Shown here piece by piece: positions 49,642-61,069 of a stretch of DNA of 64,000 nucleotides. The notes beneath the pieces were generated by a model. It worked only from the letters and a program-made list of their open reading frames with translations. It did no database searches and was not told the DNA's origin. The translations under genes were made by a program, and so were the position numbers. Numbering within the stretch: position 1 is the first letter of the stretch; each line of letters begins with the position of its first letter. Source of the DNA: Panulirus ornatus. Lineage: Eukaryota > Arthropoda > Malacostraca > Decapoda > Palinuridae. The stretch is from assembly GCF_036320965.1 (NCBI RefSeq), contig NC_092290.1, positions 690,920-754,919 on the forward strand, written 5' to 3'.

Positions 49642-49642
<1 letters not shown>
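49523..49642 (+). mobile_element. tRNA-derived SINE-like unit
   Basis: A pol III box A-like TAGCCTAGCGGT lies at 49532-49543 and box B GGTTCGATCC at 49576-49585, in tRNA-like order and spacing. The anticodon region is TTGCAC. A short unrelated tail then leads to (AT)n. The 15-mer ACACTTTATTCGTAT occurs at 49361-49375 and again at 49631-49645. Confidence 0.7.
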
Positions 49643-49723
<81 letters not shown>

Positions 49724-49752
49724 GTGTATGTGTGTGTGTGTGTGTGTGTGTA
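49643..49752. repeat. (AT)n then (TG)n
   Basis: AT run 49643-49720 followed by a TG run to about 49752. Confidence 0.96.
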
Positions 49753-50130
49753 GTGAGCGGCAGTGTGAGTGTGAGGGAGTTGGGGTGGCAGCATGGGAAG
49801 ACGGAGGCGATAAGTGTTGGCAATACCGGCGGCGAAGCAGCTTGCCTGATGGCCCGTCCACCAGCCGAGATCCATGACCCCGTTTTACTATCTGCCCAAA
49901 CCCGACCAGAATTTCCTCCACAGGATGCCTTCGTGCCCATCAGGATATTTGGGTGGCCCTCAGGTTATTCGTGTGTTAGCTGGAGATGTGGGGGGTGGGG
50001 GACTATCAAGACGTGGCGAGGTTTATAGTTTAAGGTGCAGGAAGGGTGATGAGGCGGACCAGGATATTGGATAGACTTCAACGCAGACGCTTCGGATGTC
50101 CTCCAACATATCCACATAAATGTGTAGACT

Positions 50131-50133
<3 letters not shown>
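49753..50133. other. Unassigned sequence
   Basis: Non-repetitive sequence with a 98-codon plus-strand frame and no recognised motif. Confidence 0.4.

Positions 50134-50199
<66 letters not shown>
50134..50199. repeat. (AT)n microsatellite
   Basis: AT run immediately before the apparent 5' end of RTE copy 12. Confidence 0.97.
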
Positions 50200-50201
<2 letters not shown>

Positions 50202-51144
50202 CCCTGGGGATAGGGGTGAAAGAATACTTCCCACGCATTCCTCGCGTGTCGTAGAAAGCGACTAGAGGGGACGGGAGCGGGGGGCCAGAAATCCTCCCCT
50301 CCTTGTATTTTTTAACTTTCTAAAATGGGAAACAGAAGAAGGAGTCACGCGGGGAGTGCTCATCCTCCTCGAAGGCTCAGATTGGGGTGCCTAAATGTGT
50401 GTGGATGTAACCAAGATGTGAAAAAAGGAGAGATAGGTAGTATGTTTGAGGAAAGGAACCTGGATGTTTTGGCTCTGAGTGAAACGAAGCTCAAGGGTAA
50501 AGGGGAAGAGTGGTTTGGGAATGTCTTGGGAGTAAAGTCAGGGGTTAGTGAGAGGACAAGAGCAAGGGAAGGAGTAGCAGTACTCTTGAAACAGGAGTTG
50601 TGGGAGTATGTGATAGAATGTAAGAAAGTAAATTCTCGATTAATATGGGTAAAACTGAAAGCTGATGGAGAGAGATGGGTGATTATTGGTGCATATGCAC
50701 CTGGGCATGAGAAGAAAGATCATGAGAGGCAAGTGTTTTGGGAGCAGCTGAATGAGTGTGTTAGTGGTTTTGATGCACGAGACCGGGTTATAGTGATGGG
50801 TGATTTGAATGCAAAGGTGAGTAATGTGGCAGTTGAGGGAATAATTGGTATACATGGGGTGTTCAGTGTTGTAAATGGAAATGGTGAAGAGCTTGTAGAT
50901 TTATGTGCTAAAAAAGGACTGATGATTGGGAATACCTGGTTTAAAAAGCGAGATATACATAAGTATACGTATGTAAGTAAGAGAGATGGCCAGAGAGCGT
51001 TATTGGATTACGTGTTAATTGACACGCGCGCGAAAGAGAGACTTTTGGATGTTAATGTGCTGAGAGGTGCAACTGGAGGGATGTCTGATCATTATCTTGT
51101 GGAGGCTAAGGTGAAGATTTGTATGGGTTTTCAGAAAAGAAGAG

Positions 51145-51147
<3 letters not shown>
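50200..51147 (+). mobile_element. RTE copy 12: 5' UTR and endonuclease, 3'-truncated at (AT)n
   Basis: This is the only copy that shows the 5' UTR (50200-50324) continuous with an intact initiating region. It ends within QKRRVN, exactly at an AT run. What follows is a minus-oriented RTE tail. Confidence 0.9.

Positions 51148-51148
<1 letters not shown>
50325..51148 (+). CDS. RTE endonuclease domain, N-terminal part of the ORF
   Basis: About 275 codons of APE-like endonuclease. The start at 50325 (MGNRRRSHAGS) is the first ATG in frame. The motifs are RLGCLNVCGCN (first Asn motif), LALSETKLKG (catalytic Glu), [17 protein letters not shown] (Asp/Asn) and MSDHYLVEA (Asp-His pair). The whole nuclease is present and uninterrupted, but the linker and RT are lost. 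The frame continues through (AT)n as Tyr-Ile repeats and then into low-complexity sequence, stopping at 51359. It cannot act as a complete element. Confidence 0.88.

Positions 51149-51227
<79 letters not shown>
51148..51227. repeat. (AT)n microsatellite
   Basis: AT run that replaces the rest of RTE copy 12. Confidence 0.97.
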
Positions 51228-51229
<2 letters not shown>

Positions 51230-51301
51230 TATTATTATACATAATCGCTGTTTCCCGCCTCATCGAGGTAACGCGAAGAAACATTCGAAGGATGGCCCAT
51301 C
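51228..51301 (-). mobile_element. RTE copy 13: last 70 bp of a 3' tail
   Basis: The complement reads GGATGGGCCATCC, TTCGCGTTACCTCG, GGCGGGAAACAGCG and ATTATGTATAATAATA, i.e. the RTE 3' hairpin and tail before (AT)n. Confidence 0.75.
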
Positions 51302-51305
51302 CACT

Positions 51306-51310
<5 letters not shown>

Positions 51311-51352
<42 letters not shown>
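51311..51352. repeat. (AC)n microsatellite
   Basis: Perfect AC run. Confidence 0.97.
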
Positions 51353-51354
<2 letters not shown>

Positions 51355-51356
51355 AC

Positions 51357-51438
51357 TAAGTGCATAGCCTAGCGGTAACACCCGCCTGTTGCACAGGGGT
51401 CCCGGGTTCGATCCTGGCTGTTGGAGGTTTGTATGTGA

Positions 51439-51440
<2 letters not shown>
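51357..51440 (+). mobile_element. tRNA-derived SINE-like unit
   Basis: Box A-like TAGCCTAGCGGTAA is at 51365-51378 and box B GGTTCGATCC at 51405-51414, with a CCTGTTGCACAGG anticodon-arm-like hairpin between. TGTTGGAGGTTTGTATGTG then leads to (AT)n. The head is very close to that at 49523 (AGCCTAGCGGT, TTGCACA, GGGGTCCC, GGTTCGATCCTGGCTG); the tails differ. Confidence 0.72.

Positions 51441-51513
<73 letters not shown>
51441..51513. repeat. (AT)n microsatellite
   Basis: AT run after the SINE-like unit. Confidence 0.97.
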
Positions 51514-51520
<7 letters not shown>

Positions 51521-51529
51521 CATGTATAT

Positions 51530-52912
51530 AATTATGCTTACTTGCCTTCGTCCATTCCTGGCGCTACCCCGCCCCACAGGAAACAGCATCGCTATTCCCC
51601 GTTTCAGCGAGGTAGCGCCAATAGAATAGACAAAAAAGGCCACATTCGTTCACACTCAGCCTCCAGCTGTCATATGTAATGCACAGAAACCACAGTTTCC
51701 AGTTCACACCCAGGCCCCACAGATTCCATGGTTTACCCCACACTCTTCACATGCCATGGTTCAGTCCACTGACAGCACGTTGACCCCGGCATACCACATC
51801 GTTCCAATTCCCACTATTCCTCGCACGCCTCTCATCCTCCTGCATGTTCAGGCCCCGATCGCTCATAATCTTTTTCACTCCATCCTTCCACCTCCAATCT
51901 GGTCTTCCGCTTCTTGTTCCCTCCATCTGAGACATATGTCCCCTTTGTCAATCTTTCCTCACCTATTCTCTCCATATGTCCAAACCATTTCAAAACACCC
52001 TCTTCACTTCTCTTAACCACGCTGTTTTTATCACCACACATCTCTCTTACCCTTTCATTTCTTACTCGATCAAACCACCTCACACCACATATTGTCCTCA
52101 AACATTTCATTTCCAACACATCCACCCTTCTCCGTACAAATATATCTATAGCCTATGCTTCGCAACCATATAACATTGTTGGAATTACTATTCCTTCAAA
52201 CATACCCATTTTTGCTTTCTGAGAAAACGTTCTCTCCTTCCACACATTCTTCATGGCTCCCAGAACCTTCGCCCCCTCCCCACCCCGTGACTCACACAAG
52301 CTTCCATGGTCCTATCCGCTGCTAAGTACATTCCCAGATATCTAAAGCACTTCACTTCCTCCAGTTTTTCTCCATTCAAAGTAACATCGCAATTAACTTG
52401 CCACTCAACCCTAATGAACTTAAGAACTATGCTCTTATTCACATTTACTTTCAACTTTCTCCTTTCACACACTTTTCCAGATTCAGTCACCAACTTCTAC
52501 AGTTTCTCACACGAATCAGCCACTATAACTTTATCATCGGCGAACAACAACTGACTCACTTCCCAGGGAAGCCCACTCCTGCCGCAAACCGACATTCACT
52601 GGGAACCAATCACTCTCCTCTCTTTCTACTCGTACACATGTCTTACATCCTTGGTAAAAACTTTTCACTGCTTCTAGTCACTTACCTCCCACACGACATA
52701 CTCTTAAAACCTTCCACAAAGCATCTCCATCAACCCTATCCTATGCCTTCTCCGGATCCAAAAATGCTACATACAAATCCATATGATTTTCTAGGTATTT
52801 CTCACATACATTCTTCAAAGCAAACACCTGATCCACACATCCTTTACCACTTCGGAAACCACACTGCTTCAGCTCTTCCCCACGATGCGCTGTATATGCC
52901 TCACCCTCTCAA
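51530..52912 (-). mobile_element. RTE copy 14: decayed RT to 3' end
   Basis: On the minus strand the RT runs from GFRSGRG-like sequence (about 52860) to the C-terminus (WFDRVRNERVREMCGDK and FGHMERIGEERLTKGTYVS). The long 3' UTR lies at 51540-51760. Several frameshifts. The 5' side ends where the 30/31-bp satellite begins, within a stretch similar in both. Confidence 0.87.
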
Positions 52913-55900
52913 TACCATCCCACATAGGTATTAACGGATCTATACCATCCCACATAGGTATTAACGGATCTATACCATCCCACATAGGTATTAACGGATC
53001 TATACCATCCCACATAGGTATTAACGGATCTATACCATCCCACATAGGTATTAACGGATCTATACCATCCTACAAAGTGTACTAACGGATCTATACCATC
53101 CTACAAAGGGTACTAACGGATCTATACCATCCCACATAGGTATTAACGGATCTATACCATCCCACATAGGTATTAACGGATCTATACCATCCTACAAAGT
53201 GTACTAACGGATCTATACCATCCCACATAGGTATTAACGGATCTATACCATCCTACAAAGTGTACTAACGGATCTATACCATCCTACAAAGTGTACTAAC
53301 GGATCTATACCATCCCACATAGGTATTAACGGATCTATACCATCCCACATAGGTATTAACGGATCTATACCATCCTACAAAGGGTACTAACGGATCTATA
53401 CCATCCCACATAGGTATTAACGGATCTATACCATCCTACAAAGTGTACTAACGGATCTATACCATCCCACATAGGTATTAACGGATCTATACCATCCCAC
53501 ATAGGTATTAACGGATCTATACCATCCTACAAAGTGTACTAACGGATCTATACCATCCTACAAAGGGTACTAACGGATCTATACCATCCCACATAGGTAT
53601 TAACGGATCTATACCATCCCACATAGGTATTAACGGATCTATACCATCCTACAAAGTGTACTAACGGATCTATACCATCCTACAAAGTGTACTAACGGAT
53701 CTATACCATCCCACATAGGTATTAACGGATCTATACCATCCTACAAAGTGTACTAACGGATCTATACCATCCTACAAAGTGTACTAACGGATCTATACCA
53801 TCCTACAAAGTGTACTAACGGATCTATACCATCCTACAAAGGGTACTAACGGATCTATACCATCCCACATAGGTATTAACGGATCTATACCATCCCACAT
53901 AGGTATTAACGGATCTATACCATCCCACATAGGTATTAACGGATCTATACCATCCTACAAAGTGTACTAACGGATCTATACCATCCCACATAGGTACTAA
54001 CGGATCTATACCATCCTACAAAGTGTACTAACGGATCTATACCATCCCACATAGGTATTAACGGATCTATACCATCCCACATAGGTATTAACGGATCTAT
54101 ACCATCCTACAAAGTGTACTAACGGATCTATACCATCCTACAAAGTGTACTAACGGATCTATACCATCCTACAAAGTGTACTAACGGATCTATACCATCC
54201 TACAAAGTGTACTAACGGATCTATACCATCCCACATAGGTATTAACGGATCTATACCATCCCACATAGGTATTAACGGATCTATACCATCCTACAAAGTG
54301 TACTAACGGATCTATACCATCCTACAAAGTGTACTAACGGATCTATACCATCCCACATAGGTATTAACGGATCTATACCATCCTACAAAGTGTACTAACG
54401 GATCTATACCATCCTACAAAGTGTACTAACGGATCTATACCATCCCACATAGGTATTAACGGATCTATACCATCCCACATAGGTATTAACGGATCTATAC
54501 CATCCTACAAAGTGTACTAACGGATCTATACCATCCTACAAAGTGTACTAACGGATCTATACCATCCCACATAGGTATTAACGGATCTATACCATCCCAC
54601 ATAGGTATTAACGGATCTATACCATCCCACATAGGTATTAACGGATCTATACCATCCCACATAGGTATTAACGGATCTATACCATCCCACATAGGTATTA
54701 ACGGATCTATACCATCCTACAAAGTGTACTAACGGATCTATACCATCCCACATAGGTATTAACGGATCTATACCATCCTACAAAGTGTACTAACGGATCT
54801 ATACCATCCTACAAAGTGTACTAACGGATCTATACCATCCCACATAGGTATTAACGGATCTATACCATCCCACATAGGTATTAACGGATCTATACCATCC
54901 CACATAGGTATTAACGGATCTATACCATCCTACAAAGTGTACTAACGGATCTATACCATCCTACAAAGTGTACTAACGGATCTATACCATCCCACATAGG
55001 TATTAACGGATCTATACCATCCTACAAAGTGTACTAACGGATCTATACCATCCCACATAGGTATTAACGGATCTATACCATCCCACATAGGTATTAACGG
55101 ATCTATACCATCCCACATAGGTATTAACGGATCTATACCATCCCACATAGGTATTAACGGATCTATACCATCCCACATAGGTATTAACGGATCTATACCA
55201 TCCCACATAGGTATTAACGGATCTATACCATCCCACATAGGTATTAACGGATCTATACCATCCTACAAAGTGTACTAACGGATCTATACCATCCTACAAA
55301 GTGTACTAACGGATCTATACCATCCCACATAGGTATTAACGGATCTATACCATCCCACATAGGTATTAACGGATCTATACCATCCTACAAAGTGTACTAA
55401 CGGATCTATACCATCCTACAAAGTGTACTAACGGATCTATACCATCCCACATAGGTATTAACGGATCTATACCATCCTACAAAGGGTACTAACGGATCTA
55501 TACCATCCCACATAGGTATTAACGGATCTATACCATCCCACATAGGTATTAACGGATCTATACCATCCTACAAAGTGTACTAACGGATCTATACCATCCC
55601 ACATAGGTATTAACGGATCTATACCATCCCACATAGGTATTAACGGATCTATACCATCCTACAAAGTGTACTAACGGATCTATACCATCCTACAAAGGGT
55701 ACTAACGGATCTATACCATCCTACAAAGGGTACTAACGGATCTATACCATCCTACAAAGGGTACTAATGGATCTGTAACTATCCTACATAGGGTACTAAC
55801 AGATCTATACCATCCCACATAGGTATTAACGGATCTATACCATCCTACAAAGTGTACTAACGGATCTATACCATCCTACAAAGGGTACTAACGGATCTAT

Positions 55901-55965
55901 ACCATCCTACAAAGGGTACTAACGGATCTATACCATCCTACAAAGGGTACTAACGGATCATCCTA
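52908..55965. repeat. 30/31-bp satellite resembling the exon B splice donor
   Basis: About 100 units of two interleaved types: A, 30 bp (CACATAGGTATTAACGGATC plus TATACCATCC), and B, 31 bp (TACAAAGTGTACTAACGGAT plus CTATACCATCC). A minor B form has AAGGGTACTAA. On the transcribed strand each unit contains TGTAGGATG or TGTGGGATG, then GATCCGTTAGTAC or GATCCGTTAATAC. That matches the end of exon B and its donor (TGTAGGATG, GATCC/GTGAGTAC). The units nearest the exon are the most irregular. Confidence 0.93.
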
Positions 55966-56008
55966 CACAAGGCACTCACTAGTCCACAGTCCTACATGAA
56001 GTACTCAC

Positions 56009-56153
56009 GGATCCGTCATCCTACACTGGTCTTCCCGGACTCGGCAGGATTCTCGGAATTCCTCGTACAACTTAATACAGCCTGGCAGCTGTTCGCACGC
56101 GTTCAGGGCGTACTCACAGAGCGGAAGGGCGTGCACTGCGTACGGCGATGTGT
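56009..56153 (-). CDS. Gfrl: Exon B: first half of a GDNF/GAS1 domain
   Basis: This is a 145-bp internal exon, entering in phase 1 and leaving in phase 2. The acceptor is TTTCTCCGTACAG; the donor is a strong CC/GTGAGT. It encodes LCEYALNAC, EQLPGC, IKLYEEFRESC and REDQC: five cysteines in the arrangement of the first half of a GDNF/GAS1 repeat (C, 6, C, 5, C, 10, C, 6, C). A phase-1 G from exon A makes an Asp at the junction. Its last bases and its donor resemble the unit of the 3-kb satellite that starts directly downstream in the intron (52.9-55.96 kb). The donor shares GTGAGTACTTCAT with that of exon C. Confidence 0.86.
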
Positions 56154-56567
56154 CTGTACGGAGAAATCCAATGTTAGTGCACGGCCTCTTGTCTGACCTT
56201 AGGATTAAAGCGTCAAGAGCCAATTATGGAAGTATCCTGTAGCCCTATCATGGTGGTGGTCACGGGTCGGTTATGATCTGTGGGTCAGCGTCAGGAGCAT
56301 ATGATTAAGAGTTGGTGGTCGAGGAGCTCAGATTAATGTGTTGGGGTCAAAAGGTAAGGGAAAACTGAGGAGGTATAAGATCGCAAGTAGTTCAGATAAT
56401 AGTAAATGGAAACTACAAATATGCAAACATTTATATAGGAAAAATACGACTAACATTAAGGAATGTTTCCTCTGCTGCAGTACATGTACATAAACACATG
56501 GCTTCACATGAAAACAATCATGTTCCTCTCTTAAAATGATTCATAAAGAAAAGATAAAAGTTAAGTA

Positions 56568-56570
<3 letters not shown>

Positions 56571-56627
<57 letters not shown>
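56571..56627. repeat. (TG)n microsatellite
   Basis: Perfect TG run in the intron upstream of exon B. Confidence 0.97.
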
Positions 56628-56630
<3 letters not shown>

Positions 56631-56764
56631 TATTACCGATCTGTAGTGCATGGGGAGGGAGCTTTGCACTGGTGGGGCTCTATCTCCTAAACATTCTCTA
56701 CTTAACATGGTATGGTGTCTACATTCACCAAGTCTTACTCCATTTATTCCGTTCATTCGCCACT

Positions 56765-57561
56765 TGTACTATAATGATATTTCTTTAAATCTTTCTTAAC
56801 AAGATCTTCGTTTAATTTCTTGTTATGTTCTCTGGTTGTTCTGTCCCCACATTTCTCGTAGAACTGTTCACTGTCTACGTCATCAATATGTTCTAAAAAC
56901 TTAACAGTCGTCATCAGGTCATCCCTTACTCTCTTATCTTCTAGTGTTGGTTAATGTAAGGCCTCTAGACTTTACGTGTGACTCAGCTTTCCTAACTCTG
57001 GTACCATCTTTGTTGCCCTTCAATGTATCTTTTCTATTAGTTGTTTGTGCTCCTTTAATTGCAGTGAGCCAACGTGAGAAACATATTCTAGTTTTAGTTT
57101 CACTTAGGATGTGACGAGCTTGTTAGATACATCTTTATCCATAAAACTCAGTGCATTTTTAATATTTGGTAGCACACACTTGCTCTCCTTAGCTATTCTC
57201 GTAAAATGGGACATTGGCGTAAGGTTAAGGACGATGTCGACTACAAACTCCTTCTCACATACAGATACGCATGAGATTCTTTTCCTAAAACCTCGATTTT
57301 GTCTCAATAAGGTAATTTCTCCTCTGCAGGAAGTCTTCCATCTGTTTGTGGTTATCTTTCCCAGTACCTGATACTTGACAGAGGCTTGTGTCAAGTTACA
57401 TACCACCTCCCGGTCTGCCGTCTTACAGACAGGTATAATGTTTGCCGCTTTCCACTGATTGGGTACACTGCCTCACTCCAGCGACATTTTCAACAGTGTT
57501 TCAAGTAATTTACCACGTCTGTCTACACACATCTACGTATGGTAGACACATCGGGACCATG
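56765..57561 (-). pseudogene. Relic of a jockey/CR1-like LINE, RT parts
   Basis: On the minus strand, in order: VPNQWKAANIIPVCK (RT entry motif, about 57470-57425), then NLTQASVKYQVLGKI. After loss of the central RT come SHFTRIAKESKCVLPNIKNA and DKDVSNKLVTS, then EKIHRRATKMVPELGKLS and DKRVRDDLM, a C-terminal block typical of these LINEs. It has stops and a large central deletion. Confidence 0.72.
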
Positions 57562-58918
57562 ATCCTTCTGTGGGTCATGATCCTTCTGTGAGTCATGATC
57601 CTTCTTTGGGTCATGATCCTTCTGTGGGTCATGATCCTTCTGTGGGTCATGATCCTTCTGTGAATCATGATCCTTCTGTGAGTCATGATCCTTTTGTGGG
57701 TCATGATCCTTCTGTGAGCCATGATCCTTCTTTGAGTCATGATCCTTCTGTGGGTCATGATCCTTCTATGAGTCATGATCCTTCTGTGAGTCATGATCCT
57801 TCTGTGAGTCATGATCCTTCTGTGGGTCATGATCCTTCTGTGGGTCATGATCCTTCTGTGAATCATGATCCTTCTGTGAGTCATGATCCTCCTGTAGGTC
57901 ATGATCCTTCAGTGAGTCATGATCCGTCTGTGGGTCATGATCCTTCTGTGAGTCATGATCCTTCTGTGAGTCATGATCCTTCTGTGGGTCATGATCCTTC
58001 TGTGAGTCATGATCCTTCTGTGGGTCATGATCCTTCTGTGGGTCATGATCCTTCTGTGAGTCATGATCCTTCTGTGGGTCATGATCCCTCTGTGGGTCAT
58101 GATCCTTCTGTGAGTTATGATCCCTCTGTGGGTCATGATCCTTCTGTGGGTCATGATCCTTCTGTGAGTCATGATCCTTCTGTGAGTCATGATCCTTCTG
58201 TGAGTCATGATCCTTCTGTGGGTCATGATCCTTCTGTGAGTCATGATCCTTCTGTGAGTCATGATCCTTCTGTGAGTCATGATCCTTCTGTGGGTCATGG
58301 TCCTTTGTGGGTCATGATCCTTCTGCGAGTCATGATCCTTCTGTGGGTCATGATCCTTCCGTGAGTCATGATCCTTCTGTGGGTCATGATCCTTCTGTGG
58401 GTCATGATCCTTCTGTGGGTCATGATCCTTCTGTGTGGATCATGATCATTCTGTGGATCATGATCCTTCTGTGGGTCATGATCCTTCAGCGAGTCATGAT
58501 CCTTCTGTGGGTCATGATCCTTCTGTGTGGATCATGATCCTTCTGTGGGTCATGATCCTTCTGTGGGTCATGATCCTTCTGTGTGGATCATGATCCTTCT
58601 GAGTCATGATCCTTCTGTGGGTCATGATCCTTCTGTGGGTCATGATCCTTCCGTGAGTCATGATCCTTCTGTGGGTCATGGTCCTTCTGTGAGTCATGGT
58701 CCTTTGTGGGTCATGATCCTTCTGCGAGTCATGATCCTTCTGTGGGTCATGATCCTTCTGTGGGTCATGATCCTTCCGTGGGTCATGATCCTTCTGCGAG
58801 TCATGATGCTTCTGTGGGTCATGATCCTTCTGTGGGTTATGATCCTTCTGTGGGTCATGATCCTTCTGTGTGGATCATGATCCTTCTGAGTCATGATCCT
58901 TCTGTGAGTCATGATCCT
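57562..58918. repeat. 18-bp minisatellite inside the LINE relic
   Basis: The unit is GTGGGTCATGATCCTTCT, about 75 copies, with GGGTCATG/GAGTCATG alternation. A TGTGTGGATCATG variant (20-21 bp) occurs in the right half. As 18 bp is six codons, long frames exist on both strands (GHDPSV on plus; MTHRRI on minus), but there is no start context or homology. Confidence 0.95.
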
Positions 58919-59420
58919 GTTTCTTTTCTAGAGATCTCAATGGTCTGTAAGACGTCCTCCCCGTTTCATCTCTCTAGTGTTCAGGCTACCGTGTCTTACG
59001 CTGTAAAAACCTTTGACCTTGTTTTCATTTCCTCACGTATCATTTCCTTCGCAACCCTTGCCTCTGAACCCCGTAGCTTGGTTAGCTGCACCTTAACTGA
59101 CGATTTCATGTTGATATGATTCAGGATAAAATTTGGAATTTCTTTGTTTCCATGTTTGTTTGAGTTTAAATTCCTCTGTCCCTCCTCTCTTGTCCTGCCA
59201 CACTCATTCCTTACTCTCTTAAACCTTACAGATGCTCTCTGTCTGGATTACCACCTGTATACCTTCATCACAGCACACTGCCACGCTCTTTTCCTTTCCA
59301 GCATCTTTTATCAAACGATTTTTTTTTAATATTTTCCTTTTTGTCCCCAACTTTACCTAGTAATAACATCTCCGGTTTTGATTTCATTGTTCTTGTCTTC
59401 GTCAGAAGGATGGCCGAGTT
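58919..59420 (-). pseudogene. Probable upstream part of the same LINE relic
   Basis: Its position upstream of the RT entry motif, its composition, and minus-strand fragments (KFYPESYQHEIVS, KQGQRFLQR) suggest the linker before the RT, followed by the 18-bp array. No single motif is decisive. Confidence 0.35.
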
Positions 59421-60202
59421 CTTCCTAAGCTGATGCATTGTTCTATTTCTATAATTTTCCAAACTCTCAATATCTGTGACGTCACAATGATAGTAAAACA
59501 TTTCTTCTTGCACTTTGAGGCAAATATACCGATACATACAGCATTCCTCACTCAGCATACCATAGTATATTCGGATCACTTTACACCTTTTCTCCAAATG
59601 AAAAGTAGTGTCTCGATATTTTTTATCTTTATTTATAGAAATATGAGTGGAGGCGGGGGTTGGGGGGGGGGGTATGGCAATTCATAAAAAAGCCGCGATG
59701 CAACGCACAGCCACGTATGCACGTATGTTTCTACCACGCCGACTTCCATCAAGCTCCACCACTACCATCCATGACCACCATGATGATCATATCAACACCG
59801 TAGTATCATACCATCACCACCATAACCTCTCATTATCCACGTTAAGACCAAGAACATTATCACAAGTCACCTTATGTTAGGACAGACTACGTCTGCTCAA
59901 CAATGACAAATATGGCATCAATTTATTTTTTCCAGTCTTCCATCTCGAATCCCTTTTTCCCAGAGTATCCGACTGCTGATTGAAGAATTTATATATCCTT
60001 TATCCTTACCAGTAACACTAACAGTCGGTGTAGTATCTCTGTATGACAGTATATAGCTCTGTTCCTGTCGGTACGCAAGGTGAGCACAGCTTTCTTTTCA
60101 ACTATTGTAAATATCAACAAAGAACAGAATATAAGATACCAGTATTGTCCCCCAGCAGACGATCTCGTCACAAATCATCGGGGTATCCCTCACCTGCATC
60201 TC
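59421..60202. other. Unassigned intron sequence
   Basis: No exon or element recognised. Contains GGGG-rich 59645-59675. Confidence 0.4.
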
Positions 60203-60209
60203 CCATATA

Positions 60210-60242
<33 letters not shown>

Positions 60243-60243
60243 T
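60203..60243. repeat. (ATC)n microsatellite
   Basis: About 12 ATC units. Confidence 0.95.
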
Positions 60244-60354
60244 AATGCCACCACCATCATCACCATCTTCAGCAAGCTTTTGTAGCGTGAAAGTTGTGAG
60301 GGAGCGGACGGATTCTTGCTTTCTGATCTTAAGGTTTTCACAGACATTTAATCC

Positions 60355-60446
60355 AACAACATACATCCATACATCCATCCATCCATACATACATACATCC
60401 ATCTATCCATACATACATACATACATCCATACATACATACATTCAC
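60355..60446. repeat. ATACATCC/ATAC short tandem array
   Basis: Mixed ATACATCC and ATAC units ending about 25 bp from the exon A donor. Confidence 0.9.
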
Positions 60447-60471
60447 CTGCATGACCACTTCCTCTCCGTAC

Positions 60472-60642
60472 CTTTCTTCTCGACGAACATGCAGGGGTGG
60501 TCGAAGATGAACTCCCTGAAAACGTTGCACTCCCTGTCCAGATGAGGTTCCCGACACAGACAGGTGGGCTGGAAGTATGGGAAGCCCTGGATGGTCCGTA
60601 GCGCCGCCAGACATTTGTTCACCGTCACAGTTGAACACGCCA
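60472..60642 (-). CDS. Gfrl: Exon A: second half of a GDNF/GAS1 cysteine-rich domain
   Basis: This is a 171-bp internal exon, phase 1 at both ends. The acceptor is a T/C-rich tract ending in CGGCAG; the donor is AAAG/GTACGG. The translation is non-repetitive, with six cysteines in the order VAC, NKC, PTCLC, REC and HPC, including CLAALRTIQGFPYF and RECNVFREFIF. The spacing (C, about 16 residues, C-x-C, about 8, C, about 12, C) is that of the second half of a GDNF/GAS1 domain and matches exon C closely. The exon should encode part of an extracellular receptor domain. The preceding half-domain exon was not found between 60.6 and 64 kb. A short ATACATCC-type array begins about 25 bp inside the downstream intron. 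Confidence 0.8.
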
Positions 60643-60689
60643 CTGCCGACACAGGAACAACATTCTTTATCAACAATGATCAGGAATAT

Positions 60690-61030
60690 GTATTGGCCAC
60701 TACACTGGTAATGATAAGGTTATATACAATACTGGCACAGAACACGTACATTGAATACAACACTGAAAATGATCTGTTACACCAACACTGGCACACAGCA
60801 CATACATGGGTTACTACACTGATAATAATCAGTTGATAAAACACTGGCAAAGAATACGCACACTGAATACTACATTGATGATAATCATTTAGTGCAAAAA
60901 ATGCCATGAAACACATACATTGGCTACTATACAGATAATCAGTTAGTTCTACGCCAGCACCGAATATATATACACTAGCCACTACACTGATTATAATCAG
61001 TTAGCACAACACAGGCACAATATGAATGAA
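60690..61030. repeat. Degenerate tandem repeat of about 60 bp
   Basis: About five or six diverged copies of ACACTGGCACAGAACACGTA, CATTGAATACTACACTGAT and AATAATCAGTTA. On the minus strand this lies just upstream of exon A. Confidence 0.7.
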
Positions 61031-61069
61031 GGAAATAATATTACAACGAGAACAATGATGAGTCTTTGT

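Larger units (their letters stand above)
56154..60471 (-). other. Intron between exons A and B
   Basis: This 4.3-kb intron holds, in the direction of transcription, an ATACATCC-type array, an (ATC)n run, a LINE relic split by an 18-bp minisatellite, and a (TG)n run. No additional exon was recognised. Confidence 0.6.

Noticed and set aside
52908..55965. CRISPR-like regular repeat array
   Set aside because: Units are contiguous with no unique spacers, and the genome is eukaryotic.
57570..58364. Hexapeptide-repeat protein GHDPSV
   Set aside because: The 18-bp unit is in codon register on both strands, and no homologous or unique flank supports coding.
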